A stretch of DNA of 34,019 nt. Origin: an uncultured Oscillospiraceae bacterium. Its GTDB lineage: Bacteria; Bacillota_A; Clostridia; Oscillospirales; Oscillospiraceae. A program made the translations under genes and the position numbers. Of this stretch, positions 23,250 through 32,095 are shown one piece after another (positions within the stretch are counted from its first letter, which is position 1; every line of letters begins with the position of its first letter). The notes beneath the pieces are model-generated. The model made no database searches and was not told where the DNA came from. It saw only the letters and a list, made by a program, of their open reading frames with translations. Location: assembly GCA_900769845.1 (NCBI GenBank), contig CAAGIF010000087.1, positions 1 to 34,019 on the forward strand, read 5' to 3'.

Positions 23250-24257
23250 ATGGCAAAGAAAGAAACTCCCTGCTGTGGAGAGAAATTTAAGACAACCATC
23301 GGCGGTCAGGCGCTGATCGAGGGAATCATGATGCGCGGCCCGGAAAAGGATGCTATTGTGGTTCGGGGGAAAGAGGGCTTGACTTTGGAGGTTCAGCCCA
23401 GAAAGATACGCAAACCCGGCAGCTTTGCCACATGGCCGCTGATCCGGGGCTCGGTAAATTTTTTTGATTCCCAAGTAGTGGGCGTCAAGGCGCTGATGCG
23501 TTCAGCAGATTTGGCGCCGGAGGAATATTCCGAGGAAACCGAACCCAGCAAACTGGATCAGTGGTTGGAGAAAAAGCTGGGAAACGAGAAATTTCAGAAA
23601 TTTTTGATTGGCTTCGCCGTATTTGCCGGTCTTGCCATGTCCATCGGCCTGTTTTTCCTGCTGCCCATGGTCATCGGCGGATTCTTCGACGGGGTGATCC
23701 GCAATACAATGCTTCTGACTTTGGTGGAGGGCTTGATCCGCATGGCGATCTTCCTCACCTATATGCTGCTGGTTTCCCGAATGAAGGAAATGAAGCGGGT
23801 GTTTGCCTACCACGGCGCGGAGCATAAGACCATTCGCTGCTATGAAGCGGGGCTTCCGTTGACGGTGGAGAATGTAAGAAATCAGACCCGGCTTCACCCC
23901 CGGTGCGGAACCAGCTTCCTGCTGGTGGTGATGGTGATCTCCATTCTGGTGTTTTCTGTGGCTTCCTCCGGTCTGCTGGCGGCTGTTCCGGCGCTGGAAA
24001 CCATGCGGGGAAGCTTCCTGTACCGGCTGATCATGATTGTGTTTAAACTGCTTCTGCTGCCTCTGATCGTCAGTGTGACCTACGAGATCAATCGTTGGGC
24101 AGGCCGTCATGACAACGGCTTTACCCGGATCCTTACGGCGCCGGGTATGTGGCTGCAGAACTTTACCACCCAGGAACCCGACGATCCCATGATCGAGGTT
24201 GGCATTGCCGCCGTGCAGGCGGTTTTGCCGGAAGAGGAGGGAACGGACCGTTGGTAA
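23250..24257 (+). CDS. DUF1385 family membrane protein
   Basis: The 335-residue protein begins with KTTIGGQALIEGIMMRGPE, the hallmark of DUF1385 (YqhQ-type) proteins, and has the conserved YHGAEHKTIRCYE and HPRCGTSFL segments with possible metal ligands (His, Cys). Hydrophobic helices lie around 118-140, 150-175, 222-250 and 258-285. The function of the family is not established. In many Firmicutes this gene precedes prmC/prfA, as here: its TAA overlaps the prmC ATG (TAATG). It starts 12 nt after the histidine kinase gene. Confidence 0.92.
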   Translation: MAKKETPCCGEKFKTTIGGQALIEGIMMRGPEKDAIVVRGKEGLTLEVQPRKIRKPGSFATWPLIRGSVNFFDSQVVGVKALMRSADLAPEEYSEETEPSKLDQWLEKKLGNEKFQKFLIGFAVFAGLAMSIGLFFLLPMVIGGFFDGVIRNTMLLTLVEGLIRMAIFLTYMLLVSRMKEMKRVFAYHGAEHKTIRCYEAGLPLTVENVRNQTRLHPRCGTSFLLVVMVISILVFSVASSGLLAAVPALETMRGSFLYRLIMIVFKLLLLPLIVSVTYEINRWAGRHDNGFTRILTAPGMWLQNFTTQEPDDPMIEVGIAAVQAVLPEEEGTDRW

Positions 24258-25126
24258 TGAAGTATTCCGATTTGTATCTGCAGACCCGCCGGGCGCTGAT
24301 GCAGCAGGAAGATCCTAATTCTGCAGGTATGATGGCCCGCAACCTGGTGGCACATTACTCAGGAAGAAGTCAGGAGTCTATTTTGGCGGACCGGGATCTC
24401 TACGCCGGAGAGGATGTTTGCAAGAATGTTCTGTCTGCGGTGGAGCGGCTGATGAAAGGCGAACCCCTCGCCTATATTCTTGGGGAATGGGAGTTCTACG
24501 GGCTCAAGCTTTCCGTATCCCCTAATGTGCTGATTCCCCGGGATGATACCTGCGCGGTGGCATCCCTTGCTATCAACCAGGGTATTTTCCTGCCCCCGGA
24601 TCCCCGGATACTGGATCTTTGCACCGGCTCCGGTTGTATCGGCCTGGCTGTTGCCAGCCGAATCCGGGACGCCCGGGTGACCCTTGCGGATATTTCCAAG
24701 GAAGCTCTGCAGGTGGCAAAGAAGAACATCACAGCCCACCGGCTTTCCGGCCGGGTGTCCTGTGTTCAGGTGGATGCGCTCAGCGCGCCCCCCATGTTTC
24801 TGGGGAAGTTTGACATGATCGTGTCCAACCCACCCTACATAACCGGACCGGAAATGGCTCAGCTTCCCGACAGCGTAAAGCTGTACGAACCCCATCTTGC
24901 CCTCTATGGCGGACGGGACGGTCTGGATTTCTACCGTGCTATTGCGGAAAATTATAAGCAGGCGCTAAAGCCCGGCGGATATCTGGCCCTGGAATTCGGA
25001 ATGGGCCAGGGAGACGATGTCTGCGCGATTTTGAAAGAGAACGGGTACACAATTTTGGAACGCACCAAAGATTTTAATGACAGAGAAAGAGCTGTACTGG
25101 CACAGTACGGCAGGAAGGAAGATTGA
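24257..25126 (+). CDS. prmC: Release factor glutamine methyltransferase PrmC
   Basis: The 289-residue enzyme methylates the Gln of the GGQ motif in peptide chain release factors using S-adenosylmethionine. The N-terminal helical domain (1-90) ends in [20 protein letters not shown], the SAM-binding motif is [12 protein letters not shown] (119-130), and the substrate-binding NPPY is at 191-194. The ATG at 24257 overlaps the stop of the DUF1385 gene and gives the normal length; longer in-frame starts lie inside the upstream gene. prfA, its usual neighbour, is absent. recA begins 2 nt after its stop. Confidence 0.95.
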   Translation: MKYSDLYLQTRRALMQQEDPNSAGMMARNLVAHYSGRSQESILADRDLYAGEDVCKNVLSAVERLMKGEPLAYILGEWEFYGLKLSVSPNVLIPRDDTCAVASLAINQGIFLPPDPRILDLCTGSGCIGLAVASRIRDARVTLADISKEALQVAKKNITAHRLSGRVSCVQVDALSAPPMFLGKFDMIVSNPPYITGPEMAQLPDSVKLYEPHLALYGGRDGLDFYRAIAENYKQALKPGGYLALEFGMGQGDDVCAILKENGYTILERTKDFNDRERAVLAQYGRKED

Positions 25127-25128
25127 TT

Positions 25129-26235
25129 ATGGCTACAAAGAAATCCGCTTATGAGGCACCTACCCCCGCATCCGATAAGAAAAAAGCGCTGCAGACTGCT
25201 CTGAGTCAGATTGACAAAAATTTTGGCAAAGGTACTGTCATGCGTCTGGGCGACCGCCCGGAACTGAATGTGGAGGCCATTCCCACCGGTTCTCTGGCGC
25301 TGGATGCTGCCCTGGGTATTGGCGGCGTCCCCAAGGGACGGATCATTGAGATCTACGGACCGGAATCCTCCGGTAAGACCACTCTGGCTCTGCACATTCT
25401 GGCAGAGGCTCAGAAAATGGGCGGCGAAGTGGCTTTTGTGGATGCCGAGCATGCTCTGGATCCTGTGTATGCCGCAGCTCTGGGCGTGGACACCGACAAT
25501 CTGCTGGTTTCCCAGCCCGACACCGGTGAGCAGGCCCTGGAGATCACCGATGCTCTGGTTCGCAGCGGCGCTGTGGATGTGGTGGTCGTGGACTCTGTTG
25601 CCGCTCTGGTCCCCAAGCAGGAGATCGAGGGCGAAATGGGCGATACCTTCGTGGGCCTGCAGGCAAGACTCATGAGCCAGGCTCTGCGGAAATTGGCCGG
25701 CACCATCAATAAGACGAATTGCGTGGTGATCTTTATCAACCAGCTGCGTATGAAGATCGGCGTTATGTACGGTAACCCTGAAACCACCACCGGCGGCAAC
25801 GCCCTGAAATTCTATGCTTCCGTCCGTCTGGATGTCCGCCGCGTGGAAGCCATCAAGGATGGCGGCAATGTGGTGGGTAACAAGACCCGGGTAAAGGTGG
25901 TCAAGAACAAGGTGGCGCCTCCCTTCAAGGAAGCTTACTTTGATATTATGTACGGTCAGGGTATCTCTAAGTGGGGTGAACTGGTGGATATGGCTGTCCA
26001 GATGGATATTATCCAGAAGAGCGGCAGCTGGTTCTCCATGGGCGATGAGCGCATCGGCCAGGGCGCAAACTCTGTAAAGGAATATCTGATTGCCAATCCC
26101 GAGATCGCCGAGCAGGTGGAAGCCCAGGTACGGGAAAATCTGATGAAGATGAATTCTCCCGCTGCAAAGGCTCCCGCCAAGGCAGCCCAGAAGGGCGTAG
26201 CCGTCAGCGCTGACGACTTTGACGATGAGGATTGA
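25129..26235 (+). CDS. recA: Recombinase RecA
   Basis: The 368-residue protein performs strand exchange in homologous recombination and activates LexA cleavage. Walker A is GPESSGKT (77-84), followed by DAEHALDP, the Walker [11 protein letters not shown], and the L2-loop region with [20 protein letters not shown] (20 residues, around 205). The C-terminus is Ala/Lys-rich and ends in the acidic tail DDFDDED. AAGGAAG lies 9 nt before the ATG; an in-frame TTG 6 nt earlier is not preferred. It starts only 2 nt after prmC and overlaps recX by 11 nt. No promoter or LexA box is visible close by. Confidence 0.98.
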   Translation: MATKKSAYEAPTPASDKKKALQTALSQIDKNFGKGTVMRLGDRPELNVEAIPTGSLALDAALGIGGVPKGRIIEIYGPESSGKTTLALHILAEAQKMGGEVAFVDAEHALDPVYAAALGVDTDNLLVSQPDTGEQALEITDALVRSGAVDVVVVDSVAALVPKQEIEGEMGDTFVGLQARLMSQALRKLAGTINKTNCVVIFINQLRMKIGVMYGNPETTTGGNALKFYASVRLDVRRVEAIKDGGNVVGNKTRVKVVKNKVAPPFKEAYFDIMYGQGISKWGELVDMAVQMDIIQKSGSWFSMGDERIGQGANSVKEYLIANPEIAEQVEAQVRENLMKMNSPAAKAPAKAAQKGVAVSADDFDDED

Positions 26236-26851
26236 GCAATTAAAAACAACCCCTGACCGGGCTGGGCGGTACTATGTCAAATTTGAGGACGGTTCCTCCA
26301 TGCGGCTGTACCGCCAGACCGTTGAGGATTTTTGCCTGTATACCGGCAGGGAACTAGCGGAGCAGGAAATGACTGCGCTGCGAACCGCTGCCGGAGAAAT
26401 GTCCGCGAAAATGCGGGCAGTGCGGATCGTATCCGCATCCAGTGTTTCCAAGCGAGATCTGCAGCAGCGGCTGGTACAGAAGGGGGAAGACCCAACCCAG
26501 GCTGATATGGCGGTGCAGTGGATGTCAGAGCTGAATCTGCTGGATGACCGGCATGTGGCCGAGCAGGTGGTTGCCCGCTGCGTTGCCAAGGGCTACGGTC
26601 TTGCCCGGGCAAAGCAGGCGCTCTATGAAAAGAAAATCCCCAAAGAATACTGGGACGAGGTTCTGGAAGACTATCCGGACCAATTGGAGGAGATCACGGA
26701 TTTCCTCCGCGTCCGGCTGGACAGAAATTCTGACCAGCGGGAGAAAAAACGGGCCATTGACGCTTTGATGCGCCGGGGCCATAGCTACGGCAATATCCGC
26801 CGCGCAATGAGCCAGCTTTCGCTGGATACGGAAGAATTCCCGGAGGAATGA
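26225..26851 (+). CDS. recX: Regulatory protein RecX
   Basis: The 208-residue, highly charged helical protein matches RecX, which binds RecA filaments and limits their activity. Recognisable pieces are [14 protein letters not shown] (tandem three-helix repeat), [20 protein letters not shown] and [16 protein letters not shown] (residues about 125-140). The ATG at 26225 lies within the 3' end of recA (11-nt overlap), with no separate ribosome site, so its synthesis is probably tied to recA translation and kept low. Pairing with recA supports the call. Confidence 0.92.
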   Translation: MRIEQLKTTPDRAGRYYVKFEDGSSMRLYRQTVEDFCLYTGRELAEQEMTALRTAAGEMSAKMRAVRIVSASSVSKRDLQQRLVQKGEDPTQADMAVQWMSELNLLDDRHVAEQVVARCVAKGYGLARAKQALYEKKIPKEYWDEVLEDYPDQLEEITDFLRVRLDRNSDQREKKRAIDALMRRGHSYGNIRRAMSQLSLDTEEFPEE

Positions 26852-26856
26852 AGAAA

Positions 26857-28194
26857 ATGGCTAATATTGGCTTTATTTCCCTTGGCTGCGCCAAGAACCA
26901 GGTGGACTGCGAACGGATGATGTACCGGGTGCAGGAAGCCGGACATACGGTCTGCGCCGATGTGGTGGGCTGCGATGTGGTGGTGATCAACACCTGCGGT
27001 TTTATCGATTCTGCCAAGGCGGAAGCAATCGATTATATTCTATCCACAGCCGGGCTGAAGGCTGACGGATATGTGGGGAAAATTCTGGTTACCGGCTGCC
27101 TTTCCCAGCGATATCAGGAGGAGATCCTGCGGGAAATGCCAGAGGTGGACGGTGTTCTCGGTACCGGAAGCTATACGGAGATCGTGAGCGCTATCGATGC
27201 GCTACTGGAGGGGAATTCTGTTGTGGAATTCGGTTCTGTTGATGCCCCGGAGCAGGAGACCGGACGGATTCTGACCACTCCCGAGCATTACGCCTTTCTG
27301 AAGATTGCAGAGGGCTGCGACAACCGCTGCTCTTACTGCATCATTCCCTATCTCCGGGGTAAATTCCGCAGCCGTCAGATGGACGATGTGCTGTATGAAG
27401 CAAGACTGCTTGCAGCTTCCGGCGTGAAGGAACTGATCGTGGTTGCCCAGGACACCAGCCGTTACGGTACGGACCTGCCCGGACATAAGCGGCTTCTGCC
27501 GGAACTGCTGGAAAAGCTCTGTGAAATCGAAGAACTGCATTGGGTTCGGGTACACTATGTATACCCCGATGAGATCGATGACGCATTGATCGATGTGATG
27601 GCGCGGGAGTCCAAGATCGTCAAGTATCTGGATATTCCAATTCAGCACTGTAACAGCAAGATTCTGAAGCTGATGAACCGCCGGGGTGACGGGGAATTCC
27701 TCCGGGAGCTGTTCGCTAAGCTGAGAAGCCGGATCCCGGGTCTTGTGATCCGCACCAGTGTGATTACCGGCCTTCCCGGTGAGGGAGAGGAAGAATTTGA
27801 AGAACTGTGTAAATTCCTGAAAGAGCAGCGGCTGGAACGGGTGGGCGCATTTGCTTTCTCTCCGGAGGAGGGAACTCCTGCAGCGCAGATGGAATTTGTG
27901 GACAATGAGGTTGCCCAGTCCCGGGCGCAGGTCATCGAAATGATCCAATCCCGGATCATGGATGAATACAACGCATCCATGATGGGGGTGACCATGGAAA
28001 TCCTGGTTGAAGGCTTCGATGAAGAGTATGAGCAGTATTACGGCCGCAGCTATGCCGATTCTCCGGACATTGACGGAAGAGTTTGGATCGCCTGCGACGA
28101 GCCTCTTACAGAGGGAGAATTTGTAACTGTCTGTATCGACAATTGCCTGGACGGCGATCTGGCAGGTTATGTATTGGAGGATGAGGAAGTATGA
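26857..28194 (+). CDS. rimO: Ribosomal protein S12 methylthiotransferase RimO
   Basis: The 445-residue radical-SAM enzyme adds a methylthio group to the conserved Asp of ribosomal protein S12. The N-terminal UPF0004 domain has cluster cysteines Cys11 (SLGCAKNQVDCE), Cys47 (INTCGF) and Cys81 (VTGC); the radical-SAM motif CDNRCSYC is at 154-161; a TRAM domain ends the protein. The SLGCAKN...DCE start and PIQH..LKLMNRRG pattern distinguish RimO from MiaB. I prefer the ATG at 26857, 10 nt after GGAGG; an ATG at 26848 overlapping the recX stop is in frame but only 1 nt from that site. pgsA follows with a 4-nt overlap. Confidence 0.95.
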   Translation: MANIGFISLGCAKNQVDCERMMYRVQEAGHTVCADVVGCDVVVINTCGFIDSAKAEAIDYILSTAGLKADGYVGKILVTGCLSQRYQEEILREMPEVDGVLGTGSYTEIVSAIDALLEGNSVVEFGSVDAPEQETGRILTTPEHYAFLKIAEGCDNRCSYCIIPYLRGKFRSRQMDDVLYEARLLAASGVKELIVVAQDTSRYGTDLPGHKRLLPELLEKLCEIEELHWVRVHYVYPDEIDDALIDVMARESKIVKYLDIPIQHCNSKILKLMNRRGDGEFLRELFAKLRSRIPGLVIRTSVITGLPGEGEEEFEELCKFLKEQRLERVGAFAFSPEEGTPAAQMEFVDNEVAQSRAQVIEMIQSRIMDEYNASMMGVTMEILVEGFDEEYEQYYGRSYADSPDIDGRVWIACDEPLTEGEFVTVCIDNCLDGDLAGYVLEDEEV

Positions 28195-28721
28195 CCACCG
28201 CAAGTAAAATAACTCTTGCCCGTGTGGCTTTGATCCCGGCGTATTTGGTGCTGATGTACCTCTCCGGCGGTCAGTTTGGAGGTCTTATGCTGGCAGCTTT
28301 GGCGCTCTTCATCTTCGCAAGTCTGACAGACTATGTGGATGGCTATATTGCCCGGCATTATAATCAGGTCAGTGATTTCGGCAAGTTTCTGGATCCTCTG
28401 GCAGATAAACTGCTTACCCTGGCGGCCATGTGCATGTTCTGCCAGTGGGGGAAATTCCCTGCTTGGGCGCTGATGATCGTTCTGACCCGGGAATTTGCGG
28501 TCAGCGGTCTTCGGATGGTTGCCGGTCCCAAGGGAAAAGTGATCGCTGCAGGCAAAAGCGGCAAATTCAAAACTGCCAGCACCATGATCGGTCTGTGCTT
28601 TGTTATGGCATTTCCTGCCTCTGCGCTGATCAGTACCATCGTGATGTGGCTGATTGTTGTGACCACGGTTTACTCCGGTGTGGAGTACTTTGCCCAAAAC
28701 TGGAACTGCCTCTGGGATTGA
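28191..28721 (+). CDS. pgsA: CDP-diacylglycerol--glycerol-3-phosphate 3-phosphatidyltransferase
   Basis: The 176-residue membrane enzyme makes phosphatidylglycerophosphate, the committed step to phosphatidylglycerol. The CDP-alcohol phosphotransferase motif is complete: Asp47, Asp50-Gly51, Ala54-Arg55, Gly64, Asp68, Asp72 (in DYVDGYIAR...GKFLDPLAD). About five hydrophobic helices fit the family, as does the length. The ATG overlaps the rimO stop (ATGA). The pgsA-recA neighbourhood is common in Firmicutes, usually with a cinA between; here the cinA remnant (pncC) lies elsewhere. Confidence 0.95.
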   Translation: MTTASKITLARVALIPAYLVLMYLSGGQFGGLMLAALALFIFASLTDYVDGYIARHYNQVSDFGKFLDPLADKLLTLAAMCMFCQWGKFPAWALMIVLTREFAVSGLRMVAGPKGKVIAAGKSGKFKTASTMIGLCFVMAFPASALISTIVMWLIVVTTVYSGVEYFAQNWNCLWD

Positions 28722-28731
28722 GGAGGAATAT

Positions 28732-30075
28732 ATGTCATTATTAAAAAAGAAAACGGTCAAACTCTGCGCCATAATCGCTGCTGCAATTATTCTGATCGGT
28801 GCGGTTGGTTACGGTGTGTATGCACTGTTCTTTGACCCGTACCGGTTCGCGGATTATTCCGCTTACAATGAAGGAGATCCCGCAACACTGGATCTTGACA
28901 CGGTGCTTACCAGAGAACAAGCTCTGGAGGATATGGCGTTTATGCTTAAACGCTTCCGGGAGCGGCATCTGGCAGCAGTGAACGGTGTTCCTGAGAAGAT
29001 TCTGACCCAATATGATCTGGAAATCGCGCAATTCGGTGAAACAGTTACGGTTTTGGAGCTTTACCAAGCCAGTTCCCGTGTGCTTTCCCGGATGAATGAC
29101 GGACATACTCGGGTGGAAGCCATTGATGTCCCTGTGATGTTTAACGCAACAGAGGGCGCATATTTTAGCGGTAATCCGGAAAATCTTTTGCTTATTACCA
29201 CGGATGAGGAGCAGAAAGGTGAAAAAGTGATTGCCATTGATCAGGTTCCTATAGAAACACTGTATCAGACATATTTGTCGGTTACCTCCAACGAGATGGA
29301 GTCCTATGCACAGAATGCATTTGTTAGGCAATTGTTTGGAGAGGGAATGCTGCTTCTTTTGGGCATTGATACCTCGGATGGTGTGGATGTGCAGGTGGAA
29401 GGGAAGTCCCAGCCGGTGCATCTTGAATTCGCAGAATGGACACCCCAGGATAATATAGGCAACGCGATTCCTTTTGTTCGCTATGAGATCGATACGGAGC
29501 GGGGGCTGGGTATTCTTTACTTGGATTCCTGCACGATCAATGAGGAATATATCCGCACAGTCAATGCATTTTTCACAGAAGTTCGGGATCAGGGAATCAA
29601 GCATATCGCCATTGATCTGCGTTATAACGGAGGCGGAAGTTCCGGCGTGGTGGATGAATTTATGCGCTATATGCCGGTTGAGACCTATGATCAGGGCTGG
29701 TGGTATCACCGCTATGGCCCTCTGCTGATCAAAGAAGGATCGGCAAAAAGAAAAGTTGATCATTACTCCGACCTGGTTTATGACGGTGAGATCTATGTTC
29801 TTACCAGTGTCAATACCTATAGCGCAGCAACTACATTTACCTCCCAATTGAAAACTAGTGAGCTTGCATTGATTGTTGGTCAGCAGAGCGGTAATACTCA
29901 GGAATACGGTGAGCTGGTACCGTTCTCCATGCCAAACTCTCATTTGCTCGTGACTATCTCGAATAAGCAGTATTTCAAGGGCGGTCAGGCAGGTGATACG
30001 GCTTTTACTGTGCCGGATTATCCCTGTGATCCAAATGACGCACTGAATGTGGTATACGATTTGATTTCTGAATAA
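28732..30075 (+). CDS. S41-family serine peptidase (membrane-anchored, no PDZ seen)
   Basis: The 447-residue protein has a short basic N-terminus, a signal anchor (about 9-31) and an extracytoplasmic part. The N-terminal helical region holds SRMNDGHTRVE, the S41 DGHT signature, and the core holds LGILYLDS, IDLRYNGGGSSG and LTSVNTYSAATTF with the likely nucleophile Ser364, then IVGQQSGNTQEYGE, resembling the IRBP/tricorn-like S41 group rather than CtpA, which has a Lys general base and a PDZ domain. AGGAGG lies 5 nt before the ATG. It ends the long run that starts at 19782, and a strong terminator follows. The substrate is unknown. Confidence 0.85.
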   Translation: MSLLKKKTVKLCAIIAAAIILIGAVGYGVYALFFDPYRFADYSAYNEGDPATLDLDTVLTREQALEDMAFMLKRFRERHLAAVNGVPEKILTQYDLEIAQFGETVTVLELYQASSRVLSRMNDGHTRVEAIDVPVMFNATEGAYFSGNPENLLLITTDEEQKGEKVIAIDQVPIETLYQTYLSVTSNEMESYAQNAFVRQLFGEGMLLLLGIDTSDGVDVQVEGKSQPVHLEFAEWTPQDNIGNAIPFVRYEIDTERGLGILYLDSCTINEEYIRTVNAFFTEVRDQGIKHIAIDLRYNGGGSSGVVDEFMRYMPVETYDQGWWYHRYGPLLIKEGSAKRKVDHYSDLVYDGEIYVLTSVNTYSAATTFTSQLKTSELALIVGQQSGNTQEYGELVPFSMPNSHLLVTISNKQYFKGGQAGDTAFTVPDYPCDPNDALNVVYDLISE

Positions 30076-30079
30076 TGAT

Positions 30080-30122
30080 AAGCCCCTTTGGATGGTGCAA
30101 TTAGACATCCAAAGGGGCTTTT
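30080..30122 (+). terminator. Strong intrinsic terminator ending the recA-containing run
   Basis: A perfect 15-bp stem (30080-30094 with 30106-30120, core GCCCCTTTGGATG) encloses an 11-nt loop and runs into TTTT. It is the first clear terminator on the plus strand after 14343. Confidence 0.93.
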
Positions 30123-30146
30123 CTACTGGATTTTTCTTTTGGACTG

Positions 30147-30155
30147 TGGTATAAT
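30147..30155 (+). promoter_or_regulatory. Extended -10 promoter of the DUF4317 gene
   Basis: TGGTATAAT is a perfect extended -10 (hexamer 30150-30155), 32 nt before the GTG start; a TGGATT at 30127-30132 may serve as a weak -35. Confidence 0.65.
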
Positions 30156-30186
30156 ACCCAAGCAATTTTACATAAGGAGATTCCCT

Positions 30187-31338
30187 GTGAACGAAAAAGA
30201 AGTAGGCGAGCTTCGGCGGCATCTGCGCCGGGATCGCAGCAATATGACCCGAATCTATGGGTGCTATGTGAACGGACAAAAGGAGATTATTTCCGAGTTC
30301 AGCCAATCTCTGGGCATCATGCCGGAAAATGAGTCGGAAAAGTATTTTGCCCTGCTGAAGCGGACACTGTCCGGCACCATCGGCAAGAATCTGATCGATA
30401 TTTCCTTCAAAACTGCCCAGGTTGGAAATTCCCCGGAGCATAAGCTTTTGATGGATCTGCGCTCATGTAAGCTCCAGAACGATGCGCTGCGCCAGGAGCT
30501 TTGCAGAAAGATCATTGAATCCGTCAGTTTTGATGACAATTACCTGATCCTGATGGGATCGGAAACCTATGATGTTCCCTTCAAGAGCAAGGACGATTCC
30601 CTGCAGCAGGACTCCGGTGAGGAAAGCTACACCTTTATGATCTGCGCGGTATGTCCTGTGAAGCAGACGAAGGCCAATCTGCACTATGTGGCAGAGGAAA
30701 AGGTCTTCCACGACGGCGCCATGAATCAAATGGTGGCTGCTCCGGAGGTGGGCTTTTTGTTCCCGGCTTTTGACAACCGTTCCACCAATATCTACAATGC
30801 TCTGATGTACTCCAGGGATACCAAGCGGGGGCACGATGCCTTCGTGGAATCTCTGTTCCATACTCCCGTCCCCAAGCCTGCGGCGGAGCAGAAGAAATCC
30901 TTTGAAGCGCTGCTGACCCGGTCACTGGCGGAGGAATGCAGCATGGATGTGGTGCAGACCGTTCACAATGAAATTTGCCAGCGCATCGAAATGCACAAGG
31001 AAGCAAAGATTGCCGACCCGGTGATGATCTCCAAGAATGAGGTGAAATCGGTTCTGGATCAGTGCGGTATTTCCGATTCTCATATTGCCAAATTCAGTGT
31101 CGATTATGACGAGGCTTTTGGTTTTGAGGCGGATCTCCACCCGAAGAATATCATCGACAACAAGCGTTTCGAAATCAAAACCCCCGATGTTTCCATTAAG
31201 GTTGCCCCGGACCGGGCGGATCTGATCGAGACCCGGGTGATTAATGGCATAAAATACATCCTCATCTGTGCAGACGAGGATGTGGAAGTCAACGGTGTGA
31301 GCATTCATATCGGAGAAAAGGAAACTGCAAATGTGTGA
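30187..31338 (+). CDS. DUF4317 family protein, function unknown
   Basis: The 383-residue soluble protein matches what I remember of DUF4317 proteins, found widely in clostridia: N-terminal MNEKEVGELRRHLRRDRSNM and CYVNGQKEIIS (26-36), the middle part with MICAVCPVKQTKANLHY, and FLFPAFDNRSTNIYNALMYS in which Cys-free aromatic residues dominate. No transmembrane segment, catalytic motif or nucleotide-binding loop is evident. I take the GTG at 30187 as start, because AAGGAGA lies 6 nt upstream and longer in-frame readings would run through the preceding terminator. It stands alone with its own promoter and a terminator-like hairpin behind it. Its role is not known. Confidence 0.83.
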   Translation: MNEKEVGELRRHLRRDRSNMTRIYGCYVNGQKEIISEFSQSLGIMPENESEKYFALLKRTLSGTIGKNLIDISFKTAQVGNSPEHKLLMDLRSCKLQNDALRQELCRKIIESVSFDDNYLILMGSETYDVPFKSKDDSLQQDSGEESYTFMICAVCPVKQTKANLHYVAEEKVFHDGAMNQMVAAPEVGFLFPAFDNRSTNIYNALMYSRDTKRGHDAFVESLFHTPVPKPAAEQKKSFEALLTRSLAEECSMDVVQTVHNEICQRIEMHKEAKIADPVMISKNEVKSVLDQCGISDSHIAKFSVDYDEAFGFEADLHPKNIIDNKRFEIKTPDVSIKVAPDRADLIETRVINGIKYILICADEDVEVNGVSIHIGEKETANV

Positions 31339-31341
31339 AAA

Positions 31342-31379
31342 CTGCCCTGCACGGTTTGATCCGCGCAGGGCAGCGTTTT
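31342..31379. terminator. Hairpin terminator between the DUF4317 and cytidylate-kinase-like genes
   Basis: A 9-bp stem CTGCCCTGC/GCAGGGCAG (31342-31350 with 31365-31373) contains an inner CGG/CCG stem; GTTTT follows on the plus strand, and AAAA (31338-31341) lies on the other side, so it may act in both directions. Confidence 0.8.
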
Positions 31380-31382
31380 GCT

Positions 31383-31991
31383 TTATTTGGAGTTTTTCAC
31401 GATATTCACAAGGATATCCACGCATTGATCTTCCCCGATAACGCCAGTGTCCAGACAAATATCATAGTTCTGAGCCTGACCCCAGGTTCGCCCGGTATAA
31501 TGCTGGTAATTGACCCGGCGGCGCTTGTCTTTTTCTGCAAGGCGCTGTTCGGGAGACTTTTCAGATTCACCGTAGAGCCGGACGATCCGGTTTGCCCGGT
31601 AGGGAATATCCGCGTAGACATAGGCATGAAGGGCATCGGCGCGATCCTTGAGAATGTAGTCTGCGTTCCGACCCACGATAACGCAGGGTCCCTGTTCTGC
31701 CAGCTGCAGGATCACATTACATTGGATATTCCAGAGAAAGTCCGCTGTGGACATGCCGTTCATTACACCGGGAACCCCCTGAACTGCAAAAGCATAGGAA
31801 AACAGAGAATTACCGGGGGCATGTTCCCCGTGTTCCTCCACATATTTGGGGGCGAATCCGGATTCCAGCGCGATTTGGTCCACCAGTTCCTTGTCATAGA
31901 AGGGAATACCCAATCTTTCTGCCAGCTTCCGTCCGACCGTGCGGCCGCCGCTGCCAAATTCCCGGCTGATGGTAATGATCTTCATCTCCAT
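31383..31991 (-). CDS. Cytidylate-kinase-like P-loop protein
   Basis: The 202-residue protein belongs to the cytidylate-kinase-like family seen in clostridia: KIITISREFGSGGRTVGRKLAERLG (P-loop part SREFGSGGRTVG, 9-20), FYDKELV (31-37), a VIVGRNADYIL segment and a LID-like EKDKRRRVNYQHYTGRTWG. The P-loop is not the classical GxxxxGK[ST] form, lacking the Lys, and the protein is not the canonical cmk linked to rpsA, so a true CMP kinase activity is uncertain. The ATG at 31991 follows AAGGAGGTA; an in-frame start at 32012 lies upstream of that site. A consensus promoter precedes it. Confidence 0.85.
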   Translation of the reverse strand: MEMKIITISREFGSGGRTVGRKLAERLGIPFYDKELVDQIALESGFAPKYVEEHGEHAPGNSLFSYAFAVQGVPGVMNGMSTADFLWNIQCNVILQLAEQGPCVIVGRNADYILKDRADALHAYVYADIPYRANRIVRLYGESEKSPEQRLAEKDKRRRVNYQHYTGRTWGQAQNYDICLDTGVIGEDQCVDILVNIVKNSK

Positions 31992-32031
31992 AGCAATACC
32001 TCCTTGTATCATGGGGGATTACCCTACTGGA

Positions 32032-32060
32032 ATTATATCAAAGCAACAACTTTCTGTCAA
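32032..32060 (-). promoter_or_regulatory. Full-consensus promoter of the cytidylate-kinase-like gene
   Basis: On the minus strand TTGACA (32055-32060), exactly 17 nt, TATAAT (32032-32037): a perfect sigma-A consensus, the strongest promoter in the window. The start codon is about 40 nt downstream. Confidence 0.9.
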
Positions 32061-32095
32061 TGATGGGAATTTAAATTAGTGGACTTGCACAAATA

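Noticed and set aside
21861..23474. Long antisense open frame over the histidine kinase gene
   Set aside because: His-rich nonsense-like product, no start signal, fully covered by a clear kinase gene.
28741..30441. Minus-strand open frame across the S41 peptidase gene and the DUF4317 promoter
   Set aside because: It crosses a strong plus-strand terminator and promoter and has no family resemblance.
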